A stretch of DNA of 20,503 bases, taken from an uncultured Eubacteriales bacterium. Its GTDB lineage: Bacteria; Bacillota_I; Bacilli_A; RF39; UBA660. The stretch covers positions 1-20,503 of the forward strand of contig OMQW01000034.1 of NCBI GenBank assembly GCA_900313345.1. Direction: 5' to 3'. Both the position numbers and the translations under genes were made by a program. How positions within the stretch are numbered: position 1 is the first letter of the stretch; each line of letters begins with the position of its first letter. The notes beneath the pieces are model-generated. The model saw only the letters and a list, made by a program, of their open reading frames with translations, made no database searches and was not told where the DNA came from. Below are positions 5,985-13,761 of this stretch, in pieces.

Positions 5985-8018
5985 ATGAAGAAACGATTAT
6001 TTATAATAATCCCAGTTCTAATAGCACTAATCGCTTTTATCTTAGTTTATAGATACTATAATAAAGAAGATAAAGCAACAAGTTTAACAGTTAATGAAAG
6101 AACATGGGTAGAAAACAATAAAGATAAAGTAGTAGATTTTGAAGTAATTAATAATTATCCATTATATGGTGAAAATGGTGAAGGAGTATTTTTTAATTTC
6201 CTAAAAGATTTTGAAAAAAATATAAACCTAGAATTTAATAAAATACCATATTTAAAAGAATCTAAACCAACTACTAATAGTTATAGAATTAGAATAGTTA
6301 ATGATGATGAAAAATTAACAAAAAAAGATTTAATGCTTTTTAAAGATAACTATGTAGCAGTAGGAAAAGAATATCAAAGAATTAATAAAATAAGAGATAT
6401 GAAAAACCTTACTTTTGGTATTTTTGAAGAAGATAAAGATATTATTAGTTTCTATTTAAAAAGTGCTTCTAATATAACATATAAAACTTATAGTAATATT
6501 GATGATTTAACTAAAGCATTAGATAATAATGAAGTTAATATGATTATAATTCCAAATATAATGTATTTAGATAAAACAATAGATTCTAAATATTCAATTA
6601 ATTATTATTTAACTGAAATTAATAAAAAAGTTGTTTTAACACTAGGAGATAATGATAAGTTAAATAATATAGTAACAAAATACTTTAATAAATGGAAAGA
6701 AACTAAATATGTTTCTGAATATAATGAATCATATTTAAATTATTATTTAACAGTAAAGAATATTTCTGGAAAAGCTAAAGCTAATTTAATATCAAAAGAA
6801 TATACATATGGATATATAGATAATCCACCATATGAAATTAAAAAGAATGGTAAATTAAGAGGTATTGCAGCAGAATATGTTAATAGAATAAATAGACTTA
6901 GTAATATAGAATTTAAATATAAGAAATATAATGATCTAAAATCATTAAAGAAAGCTATAAAAAAAGGTGAAGTAGACTTATATTTTGATTATTATAATTT
7001 AAGTGATGATAAATATAAAGAAACTATCTCAACATTTATAGAGGACTATGTAGTATTAGCACCTAAAGATACTGATTTTATAATTAATAGTTTTGAAAGT
7101 TTAAAAAATCAAGATATAGTAATGGTTAAAGATACATCACTATATAATTATTTTGATAATAATAGTAGAGCATCTATTAAGAAAGTTAATAATATAAAAG
7201 ATTTAACCAATGATAAATCTAAATTAGTTGTTCTTGATAGAGAAGTATATAATTATGCTAAAGATAAATATTTTAGAAATTATGATTTATTATATACAGA
7301 TACTATGATGAATGATTATAAGTTCATGGTTAAAAAAGATAATAATGATTTCTATAACTTATTTAATTATATAATTAATACTAATTCATATTATGCATAT
7401 AGAAATACAGGATTAAAATCTATTAATGCTAGTGTATTAGAAGATGCAACATTTGAAAAATTATATATGATTGTATTAATAGTAATATTTACACCAATAA
7501 TCATTGTACTTGGAATATATTTAAGCTTAAAATATAAAAATAGAAAGAAAAAAGCATTAAAGATAGATAGACATAAATATACTGATATATTAACATCTTT
7601 AAAAAATAGAAATTATTTAAATGATAAGATGCCTGAATGGGAAGATTGCAAAGTTTATCCTCAAGCAATAGTAATGGTTGATTTAAATAATGTAAAATAT
7701 ATTAATGATAATTATGGACATGAAGCAGGAGATGAACTTATTGTAAAAGCAGCATCTATGCTTGTAAATACTCAACTAGAAAATAGTGAAATAGTTCGTA
7801 CAGATGGTAATGAATTCTTAATATATTTAGTAGGTTATAGTGCTAAACAAATAGAAACATATACTAATAAATTATCTAAAGAATTAAAAGGATTACCTCA
7901 TGAATTTGGAGCAGCATTAGGCTATAGTATTATAGAAAATGATATAAAGAATTTAGATGATGCTATTAATGAAGCAACTATTGTAATGATGAATAATAAA
8001 GAAGAAGATAAAAAATAA
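5985..8018 (+). CDS. solute-binding-domain sensor with C-terminal GGDEF-like domain (DGNEF variant)
   Basis: A 677-residue membrane protein. Residues 5-22 form an N-terminal anchor or signal helix. About 36-257 and 270-475 resemble two tandem family-3 periplasmic solute-binding (SBP) lobes; YGYIDNPPYEIKKNGKLRGI (275-294) is the typical beginning of one. A transmembrane helix follows at about 492-516, then a cytoplasmic GGDEF domain (about 532-670) with LTSLKNRNYL, VDLNNVKYINDNYGHEAGDE (565-584) and RTDGNEFLIYL (605-615). The signature GGDEF is DGNEF (607-611): the metal-binding third Asp is Asn, while Glu610 and Phe611 are kept. It may be a weak or inactive cyclase, or a c-di-GMP/GTP binding sensor. 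No EAL or HD-GYP domain is present. The start has AGGTAGTG 5 bp upstream. It lies between the unknown anchored protein and a BrkB-type protein in one operon. Confidence 0.85.
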   Translation: MKKRLFIIIPVLIALIAFILVYRYYNKEDKATSLTVNERTWVENNKDKVVDFEVINNYPLYGENGEGVFFNFLKDFEKNINLEFNKIPYLKESKPTTNSYRIRIVNDDEKLTKKDLMLFKDNYVAVGKEYQRINKIRDMKNLTFGIFEEDKDIISFYLKSASNITYKTYSNIDDLTKALDNNEVNMIIIPNIMYLDKTIDSKYSINYYLTEINKKVVLTLGDNDKLNNIVTKYFNKWKETKYVSEYNESYLNYYLTVKNISGKAKANLISKEYTYGYIDNPPYEIKKNGKLRGIAAEYVNRINRLSNIEFKYKKYNDLKSLKKAIKKGEVDLYFDYYNLSDDKYKETISTFIEDYVVLAPKDTDFIINSFESLKNQDIVMVKDTSLYNYFDNNSRASIKKVNNIKDLTNDKSKLVVLDREVYNYAKDKYFRNYDLLYTDTMMNDYKFMVKKDNNDFYNLFNYIINTNSYYAYRNTGLKSINASVLEDATFEKLYMIVLIVIFTPIIIVLGIYLSLKYKNRKKKALKIDRHKYTDILTSLKNRNYLNDKMPEWEDCKVYPQAIVMVDLNNVKYINDNYGHEAGDELIVKAASMLVNTQLENSEIVRTDGNEFLIYLVGYSAKQIETYTNKLSKELKGLPHEFGAALGYSIIENDIKNLDDAINEATIVMMNNKEEDKK

Positions 8019-8032
8019 AAAGAGGAGAAAGT

Positions 8033-8857
8033 ATGGGGAAAGTAAGACCAATTATTGTAAAAATAATAGAAATAGTTAAACAGCCTTATATGAGAATATT
8101 ACCAGGCCAACTTGCTTTCTTCACACTTATGTCTCTTATTCCTCTAGCTGCTTTAATAGGGTCAGTTGCTAATTATTTTTCATTATCACTTGATTCAATA
8201 AAAGAAATAACAACTAATTTATTACCAATGGATTTATCTATATTATTTACAAGAGGTAATATTAATGGTACTAAAGGATTAACATTTAATATCTTAATAT
8301 TTTTCTTTGCAGCATTTATTCTTGCATCTAAAGGTATGCATTCAGTAATAATAACATCAAATGAAATATATAAATATAAAGATGAAGGATTTATATTAAG
8401 AAGAATAAAAGCAGTAGCCATGACATTTGTTCTTGTAGCATTATTATTCTTTATTATGGCAGCAATGGTTATAGGTGATCAATTAGGTGAATTAATTGTA
8501 GAATATGGAAGCAATAAGAAGTTAGCAGAAATTTTAACTAATATTTTTAATTATACAAAGATACCATTATCAATTATAGTTATTTATTTCAACATAAAAA
8601 GACTATATCAAATGGCACCAGATACAAAAATGTCTAGTGTAATAACAAAATATGCTGCAATATTTACAACAGTAGTTTGGGCAATAGGAACTGAAATATA
8701 TTCAATATATGTTAAATTTTTCTCAAACTATAACGTATTTTATGGAAGTATTTCCAATATAATCATATTAATGATTTGGCTTTATTTCTTAGCATATATA
8801 TTTGTTTTAGGTATGGGAATAAGTACAATAAATATCGAAGATTTGAAAAAAAAATAA
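8033..8857 (+). CDS. YihY/BrkB-family integral membrane protein
   Basis: A 274-residue polytopic protein with about six hydrophobic segments (near 28-50, 83-106, 127-148, 168-187, 205-226, 240-263). Family marks are PGQLAFFTLMSLIPL at 24-38, LYQMAPDTK at 191-199 and YNVFYGSISNIIILMIWLYF at 233-252. Older annotations call such proteins ribonuclease BN, which is a known misassignment; the actual function is not settled and a transport or envelope role is usual speculation. AGAGGAG just upstream supports ATG 8033. It is the last gene of the unit, and its stop codon sits in the loop of a terminator. Confidence 0.9.
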   Translation: MGKVRPIIVKIIEIVKQPYMRILPGQLAFFTLMSLIPLAALIGSVANYFSLSLDSIKEITTNLLPMDLSILFTRGNINGTKGLTFNILIFFFAAFILASKGMHSVIITSNEIYKYKDEGFILRRIKAVAMTFVLVALLFFIMAAMVIGDQLGELIVEYGSNKKLAEILTNIFNYTKIPLSIIVIYFNIKRLYQMAPDTKMSSVITKYAAIFTTVVWAIGTEIYSIYVKFFSNYNVFYGSISNIIILMIWLYFLAYIFVLGMGISTINIEDLKKK

Positions 8858-8872
8858 TTCAAATCTTTTTTT
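8838..8872 (+). terminator. strong rho-independent terminator at end of BrkB gene
   Basis: A 10-bp perfect stem, AAGATTTGAA (8838-8847) with TTCAAATCTT (8858-8867), a 10-nt A-rich loop containing the TAA stop (8855-8857) and T7 at 8866-8872. Confidence 0.85.
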
Positions 8873-8873
8873 G

Positions 8874-8882
8874 TGGTATAAT
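8874..8882 (+). promoter_or_regulatory. possible upstream extended -10 promoter for the LtaS unit
   Basis: TGGTATAAT lies 1 bp after the terminator T-run, the same arrangement as at 911 and 2273. It would be a second, distal promoter, giving a leader of about 60 nt before ATG 8948. No -35 is visible. Confidence 0.35.
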
Positions 8883-8900
8883 TAGTAAGTTAGACTATTA

Positions 8901-8929
8901 TTGAAAGATTAGATAGGCCATGCTATAAT
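8901..8929 (+). promoter_or_regulatory. main promoter for the LtaS-LCP unit
   Basis: TTGAAA (8901-8906), a 17-bp spacer and TATAAT (8924-8929) with a TG extension at 8921-8922. This is the best promoter in the window by consensus. The predicted start is near 8936, about 12 nt before ATG 8948 and just upstream of GAGG at 8939-8942. Confidence 0.75.
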
Positions 8930-8947
8930 ATAATAAGCGAGGTAAGT

Positions 8948-11023
8948 ATGATGGATAAAGTAAAGAAAGAAATAAATAAATATAAAAAAATAATAACAAA
9001 AAAAGTAAAAGAAGCTAAAAAAGAGAAAGTAATAAGAAAGTTTTTTAAAGAAAACCCAGTATATATAACATATATATTATTTAACTTACTTAACTCTACA
9101 ATGATAAGAATATTTACAATACATACAATAGATAATTACTTATCATATGAAGCTATTCTTGCAGATTTATCAGCAATTATAATATTAGGTTCATTTAGTT
9201 TCTTAATGAAACCAAAAGCAAGAAATAGATATTTGCTAGGACTTACATGGTTATTTACAATTACTTGCATGGTAAACTCCATTTACTATACATTCTATAC
9301 ATCATATGCAAGTTTCTCTATGCTTAGTCTTACACAATATTTAGGAGATGTAGGGGATGCTGTAGTACAAAATGTAATACAACCTAAAGATGTTGTTTAT
9401 TTATTAGCACCACTTGCGTTTATATTTGTTTCTAGAAAGCAAATAAAAAAAGGTTTATTTAAAAAGATTGAAACAAAAGAAGTTAGAAGAAAAAATGCAT
9501 TAAAAAGTTTAATATCAGGAATAATAATAACAGTAGTATTTTGTTTGAATTTAACTTCAGTAGATATTGGAAGATTTACAAAACAATGGAATAAAGAATA
9601 TGTAGTAATGAAATTTGGTATATATATTTATCAAATTAATGATGGTATTACATCTCTTCAACCTAAAATTAATAGTATGTTTGGTTTAAATAAAGCTCTT
9701 CAAGAATTTGAAAAGTATTATGAAGATAGAAATAAAAATGATAAGTATCAAGGAACTAATGAATATACTGATATCTTTAAAGGTAAAAACGTAATAGTTA
9801 TTCATGCAGAAAGCTTTCAAACAGTTAATATTGATAGGAAATTTAATGATATAGAAGTATCACCTAATATGAATAAATTAGCCCATGAAGGTTTATATTT
9901 CTCTAATTATTATTCACAAGTAAGTGTAGGAACAAGTAGTGATGCCGAACTTACTTTTAATACAAGCTTAATGCCAACACAAAGTGGTACTGCATTTGTT
10001 TCATACTTTGATAGAAAATATATAGCAATGCCTCAAATAATGCAAGATGCAGGATATTATACATTTAGTATGCATGGTAACAATGCTGATTTCTGGAACA
10101 GACGTGCAATGCATCAAAATATGGGATATGAAAGATTCTACGCTAAAAAAGATTACAATGTAACACCTGAAAACTCAATTGGCCTTGGAATTAGTGATAA
10201 AGCTTTCTTCTCTCAATCAGTAGAAAAACTAAAGAAAATTAAAGAAGAACATGATAAATTCTATGGATTATTAATTATGCTTTCAAATCATACCCCATTC
10301 TCTGAAGTGGATAAATATGGCGAATATGATGTAAATATTAAAGAAACAGTAACTAATGAAGATGGAACAACAGAAGAAAAAGTATATCCATATATGGAAG
10401 GAACAAAATTAGGTAATTACTTTAAATCAGTTCATTATGCAGATAGTGCTATAGGTGATTTAATTAATGAATTAGATGAAGCAGGATTGCTTGATAATAC
10501 AATATTAGTAATATATGGTGATCATGATGCAAGACTTCCTCAAAAAGATTATGTTAGATTATTTAACTATGATAAAGAAACAGATGGAATAAAAGATGAA
10601 AGTGATCAAACATACTTTAACTTTGATAGTTATCAATACGAGTTATATCGTAAAGTTCCATTTATTATTTGGACAAAAGACCATAAATACCAAAAAGAAA
10701 TAACAGATGTTATGGGTATGTATGATGCTATGCCAACTCTTGCAAATATGTTAGGAGTTAAACCTAGTAAATATGCTCTAGGACATGATATATTTAATAT
10801 TAAAGATAATAATATAGTAGTATTCCCAACAGGAAACTGGTTAACAAATAAAGTATATTACAACTCTCAAAAGAGTGAATATTTAGCACTAAATAGTGGA
10901 GAAGCAATAGAAAAAGATTATATTGAAAAAAATAGTGAATATGCTAGTAAATTGCTAGAAGTATCTAATAATCTAATAGTATATGATCTAGCTAAAAAAG
11001 AAGAAGAAAAAAATAAAAAATAA
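8948..11023 (+). CDS. lipoteichoic acid synthase-like sulfatase-family transferase (LtaS family)
   Basis: A 691-residue protein. A lysine-rich cytoplasmic tail (1-33) precedes about five transmembrane helices (near 37-60, 69-87, 95-118, 148-162, 186-204), then an extracellular sulfatase-fold domain (about 275-620). Active-site motifs of LtaS are visible: HAESFQ with Glu288, VGTSSDAE with the catalytic Thr329, SMHGNNADFWNRR (374-386, with Trp383 and Arg385), LSNHTPF (445-451) and YGDHDARLP (523-531, with Asp525 and His526). Such enzymes transfer glycerol phosphate from phosphatidylglycerol to build lipoteichoic acid outside the membrane. Related OpgB/EptA-like activities cannot be fully excluded. 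ATG 8948 and 8951 are both possible starts (5 or 8 bp after GAGG). It is the first gene of a three-gene envelope unit. Confidence 0.88.
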   Translation: MMDKVKKEINKYKKIITKKVKEAKKEKVIRKFFKENPVYITYILFNLLNSTMIRIFTIHTIDNYLSYEAILADLSAIIILGSFSFLMKPKARNRYLLGLTWLFTITCMVNSIYYTFYTSYASFSMLSLTQYLGDVGDAVVQNVIQPKDVVYLLAPLAFIFVSRKQIKKGLFKKIETKEVRRKNALKSLISGIIITVVFCLNLTSVDIGRFTKQWNKEYVVMKFGIYIYQINDGITSLQPKINSMFGLNKALQEFEKYYEDRNKNDKYQGTNEYTDIFKGKNVIVIHAESFQTVNIDRKFNDIEVSPNMNKLAHEGLYFSNYYSQVSVGTSSDAELTFNTSLMPTQSGTAFVSYFDRKYIAMPQIMQDAGYYTFSMHGNNADFWNRRAMHQNMGYERFYAKKDYNVTPENSIGLGISDKAFFSQSVEKLKKIKEEHDKFYGLLIMLSNHTPFSEVDKYGEYDVNIKETVTNEDGTTEEKVYPYMEGTKLGNYFKSVHYADSAIGDLINELDEAGLLDNTILVIYGDHDARLPQKDYVRLFNYDKETDGIKDESDQTYFNFDSYQYELYRKVPFIIWTKDHKYQKEITDVMGMYDAMPTLANMLGVKPSKYALGHDIFNIKDNNIVVFPTGNWLTNKVYYNSQKSEYLALNSGEAIEKDYIEKNSEYASKLLEVSNNLIVYDLAKKEEEKNKK

Positions 11024-11037
11024 AAGAGGCGAAGAAA

Positions 11038-11682
11038 GTGAAGTTAAAAAAGAAAGCTAAAATCATTCTCTTTATCTTCTTTTTAGTATTATTAGGAGGA
11101 GTAATTTATTACTTCTTCTTCTATAATAATAGAAGTATAAAGAAATCAGTTGTATTAACAAAGATTAATGACTATGGATATGTTCTAAAAGATTCTAAAA
11201 ATAATGCATATCAAAAAGAATTTAAAAATTTAGAAAAAATTTTAAAAGAAAAAAAAGTTGATGAAAAAAAATATGCAAAAAGTATAAGTAAACTATTTGT
11301 AATAGATTTTTACTCTTTAGATGATAAGAAAGCTAAAACTGATGTTGGTGGGGTAGACTTTGTTAATGATAATGCAAAAGTAGACTTCTTAGAAAAAGCA
11401 GAAAATACTTATTATAAATACTTAGAAAGTAACCTATATGGAGATAGAAAAACTAAATTACCAGAAGTAAGTAAAGTAAAAGTATTAGATGTAGAAAACA
11501 CTGCATTTACATATAATGAGACTTCTGATACTGAAGGCTATAAAGTTCACTTAACTTGGGAATATAAAAATGATTCATCATTTAAAAACTACCAGCATGA
11601 ATCTTATCTAACACTAGTACATGATGGTAAGAAACTAACAATAGTTGAATTAAGCAAAGAAGGTGATTTAGATGAAGAATAA
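11038..11682 (+). CDS. anchored extracytoplasmic protein of unknown function
   Basis: I do not recognise this 214-residue protein. It has a basic start (KLKKKAK), one transmembrane helix at about 9-28, and then a lysine- and aspartate-rich outer domain. The region from about 80 to 207 has alternating helix and strand character (FLEKAENTYYKYLESNLYGD, then YKVHLTWEYK and SYLTLVHDGKKLTIVEL), which could be an NTF2-like fold; this is a guess. There is no lipobox cysteine. The start is GTG, chosen because AAGAGGCGA at 11024-11032 lies just upstream. It sits 14 bp after the LtaS-like gene and overlaps the LCP gene by 11 bp, so it probably assists teichoic acid synthesis or attachment. Confidence 0.7.
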   Translation: MKLKKKAKIILFIFFLVLLGGVIYYFFFYNNRSIKKSVVLTKINDYGYVLKDSKNNAYQKEFKNLEKILKEKKVDEKKYAKSISKLFVIDFYSLDDKKAKTDVGGVDFVNDNAKVDFLEKAENTYYKYLESNLYGDRKTKLPEVSKVKVLDVENTAFTYNETSDTEGYKVHLTWEYKNDSSFKNYQHESYLTLVHDGKKLTIVELSKEGDLDEE

Positions 11683-13666
11683 AGAAGTACTAAAACAATC
11701 TAAATTACGTTATGTATTATTAGCTCTAACTATTTTATTAACAATAACAACTGTTATATCAATTTATGATTTATTAATGTTAACAGTAATTGAAAGCTTT
11801 GAAAAATATATAAGTTTTGGAATAGGACTATTAGTTATACTTCTATTATTGTTTATTATAAAAACAAAAAAAAGATTTAATAAAGAAGCAAAAAAAGTTT
11901 ATAAGAATAAAGCTTTATTAATTATAGAATTAATATACTTTATAATTACTTTAGTATTTGCAGGAGTAGTAACATATGCTTATTTATTCCTAGGATCATT
12001 TAATAAAAGTACTTTAACTTATGAAACAAGTCTTGTTGTAATGAAAGATAGTAAGATTAAGAAAGTAAAAGATTTTAAAAACAATAAAATTGCCATTCTA
12101 AAAGATAAGACATCTAAAGAAGGTTATATAATACCTAAAGAAATAATAAAAAAATATAAATTAGATGATTATAATACTATAAAGAAATATTCTAGTTATC
12201 AAGAAATGCTTGCAGATTTATATAGTGGAGATATTGATGCTATATTTATAAATAGTGATTATGGAGAAACTTATAGTACTATAGGTGCTTATGAAAATAT
12301 AAAAGATGAGACAAGAGTAGTTCTTAAACTAGCTAAAAAGTTTGCAAAAGAATCAAGCAAAACCAAAAGATTATCTAGTGGTAAAAAAGTAACAGAACCA
12401 TTTACAATTCTTTTAATGGGTGTTGATTCAACAGACGAAGGATTACAAAAAAATACTGCAGCAAATGGCGATTCAATCATATTAGTAACATTTAATCCAA
12501 AAACATTAAACGCAACAATGCTTTCAGTACCTCGTGATAGTTATGTACCAATAGCATGTTGGTCTTCTAAAGCAGAAAATAAAATAACCCATAGTGCAGC
12601 ATATGGTTCTGATTGTATGATTAAAACACTAGAAGAATATTTTGATATCGATATTGATTATTATGCCAAAATAAATTTTAAAGGTTTAGTACACTTAGTA
12701 GATGCTGTTGGTGGTATAGATGTTGAAGTTCCTAAGAAATTATGTACAGATTCATCAGATAGAACAGGCAAAGTATGTATAGATGGTGGTATGCAACATC
12801 TAGATGGAGAAGGAGCATTAGTACTATCAAGAGACCGTAAAGAATTAGCAGGTGGAGATTTAGCAAGAGGTCAAAATCAACAATTAGTAATAAAAGCCTT
12901 AATAAACAAATTAAAAAATGTTAAGAGTGCAACTAAATTCTTAGATATATTAAACACAATATCTAATAATTTAGATACAAACTTCACACAAAGCCAAATA
13001 TTATCATTTTATAATATAGCAGAAGATATTATGTCTAATGACTTAGCAAAAGATGAAGCAGATATAGTAAATATCCAACCACTTTACTTACAAGGTGATG
13101 GAGAAATGATTTATGATGAAAATGCTCGTATGATTTTATGGGATTACATACCAAATAAAGATAGTCAAAAAGAAATTATAAAGGCTATGAAAGAAAACCT
13201 AGAATTAATAGGACATGATGATACAAAAGAATTTGAATTTTCTATAAATAATGAATATGAAAAAGAAACTATTGGATATGGTCCATATAAAACAAATTAT
13301 TTATATAAACTAGTACCTAACTTTGTGGGAATGTCTAAAGATAATGCTATAAAGAAAGCTAATAGTTTAGGAATAAGTATAACATTTAAAGGTTCATCAG
13401 GTTATGTAGTAAATCAAAGTATGCCAGCAAGTAAAAGAGTTGACAAAGTAAAAGGATCAGTTGTTCTAACATTATCTAATTCAGGAGGGGTAGCAACTAC
13501 AGAAACTAAACAAGAAACAAAGACTGAAAATAAAGAAATTGAAAAAACAGAAAAAGAAGAAAAAACTGAAAAAGAAGAAAAAACTGAAAAAGAAGAAAAA
13601 ACTGAAAAAGAAGAAGACGAAGATAATCATGATGCAGAAAAAACAAAAACAGAAGATACTGAATAA
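11672..13666 (+). CDS. LytR-CpsA-Psr (LCP) family glycopolymer transferase with SBP-like insert and PASTA domain
   Basis: A 664-residue protein. There are three transmembrane helices (about 13-38, 46-64, 82-108) instead of the usual one. Residues about 116-222 resemble one lobe of a periplasmic solute-binding protein (KVKDFKNNKIAILKD, then MLADLYSGDIDAIFINSD). The LCP domain covers about 240-460 with its catalytic residues intact: Asp252 (LLMGVDS), Asp267 (NGDSIIL), Arg288-Asp289 (SVPRDS), Arg387/389 (SRDRK) and Arg399 (ARGQNQQ). LCP enzymes attach lipid-linked glycopolymers such as teichoic acids to peptidoglycan. A PASTA-like domain (about 547-602), expected to touch cell wall, is followed by a Lys/Glu/Thr tail with four KTEKEE-type repeats (about 625-648). 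AGAAGGTGA lies just upstream of the ATG, which overlaps the preceding gene by 11 bp. Confidence 0.92.
   Translation: MKNKEVLKQSKLRYVLLALTILLTITTVISIYDLLMLTVIESFEKYISFGIGLLVILLLLFIIKTKKRFNKEAKKVYKNKALLIIELIYFIITLVFAGVVTYAYLFLGSFNKSTLTYETSLVVMKDSKIKKVKDFKNNKIAILKDKTSKEGYIIPKEIIKKYKLDDYNTIKKYSSYQEMLADLYSGDIDAIFINSDYGETYSTIGAYENIKDETRVVLKLAKKFAKESSKTKRLSSGKKVTEPFTILLMGVDSTDEGLQKNTAANGDSIILVTFNPKTLNATMLSVPRDSYVPIACWSSKAENKITHSAAYGSDCMIKTLEEYFDIDIDYYAKINFKGLVHLVDAVGGIDVEVPKKLCTDSSDRTGKVCIDGGMQHLDGEGALVLSRDRKELAGGDLARGQNQQLVIKALINKLKNVKSATKFLDILNTISNNLDTNFTQSQILSFYNIAEDIMSNDLAKDEADIVNIQPLYLQGDGEMIYDENARMILWDYIPNKDSQKEIIKAMKENLELIGHDDTKEFEFSINNEYEKETIGYGPYKTNYLYKLVPNFVGMSKDNAIKKANSLGISITFKGSSGYVVNQSMPASKRVDKVKGSVVLTLSNSGGVATTETKQETKTENKEIEKTEKEEKTEKEEKTEKEEKTEKEEDEDNHDAEKTKTEDTE
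13541..13612 (+). repeat. four tandem 18-bp units encoding a KTEKEE-type tail
   Basis: Four head-to-tail copies of GAAAAAACTGAAAAAGAA; the last three are identical and the first differs by one base (CAG for CTG). The unit is six codons long, so copy-number change would lengthen or shorten the charged tail of the LCP protein without shifting the frame. Confidence 0.9.
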
Positions 13667-13684
13667 GTTTCTTCTTTTTCTTTT
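13651..13684 (+). terminator. probable rho-independent terminator at end of LCP gene
   Basis: AGAAGA (13651-13656) pairs with TCTTCT (13670-13675), followed inward by a T-T mismatch and a 3-bp ACT/AGT extension closing a 5-nt loop. A T-rich but interrupted tail follows to 13684. The TAA stop (13664-13666) lies in the loop and inner stem. It is weaker than the others. Confidence 0.5.
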
Positions 13685-13726
13685 ACACTTCTTTACAAGC
13701 CTAATCTATATTAAAAAAATAATCTA

Positions 13727-13735
13727 TGTTAAAAT
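13727..13735 (+). promoter_or_regulatory. probable extended -10 promoter for helD
   Basis: TGTTAAAAT: TG at 13727-13728 and TAAAAT at 13730-13735. There is no -35 of note. The predicted start near 13742 would give a leader of about 20 nt with AGGAAGTG at 13749-13756 before ATG 13762. Confidence 0.45.
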
Positions 13736-13761
13736 GATAAAGTATGCTAGGAAGTGATTAA

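Noticed and set aside
8033..8857. Annotation as ribonuclease BN
   Set aside because: The protein is a polytopic YihY/BrkB membrane protein; the RNase BN name is a historical misassignment.
8858..8947. Riboswitch or small RNA in the gap before the LtaS gene
   Set aside because: The 90 bp are accounted for by the terminator tail, two promoter elements and a ribosome site. The other gaps (largest 95 bp at 13667-13761) are similarly explained.
13539..13757. A lysine-rich 72-residue frame overlapping the end of the LCP gene
   Set aside because: It is the +1 reading of the 18-bp repeat, so its poly-lysine composition is a by-product; it lacks a ribosome site and would span the terminator.
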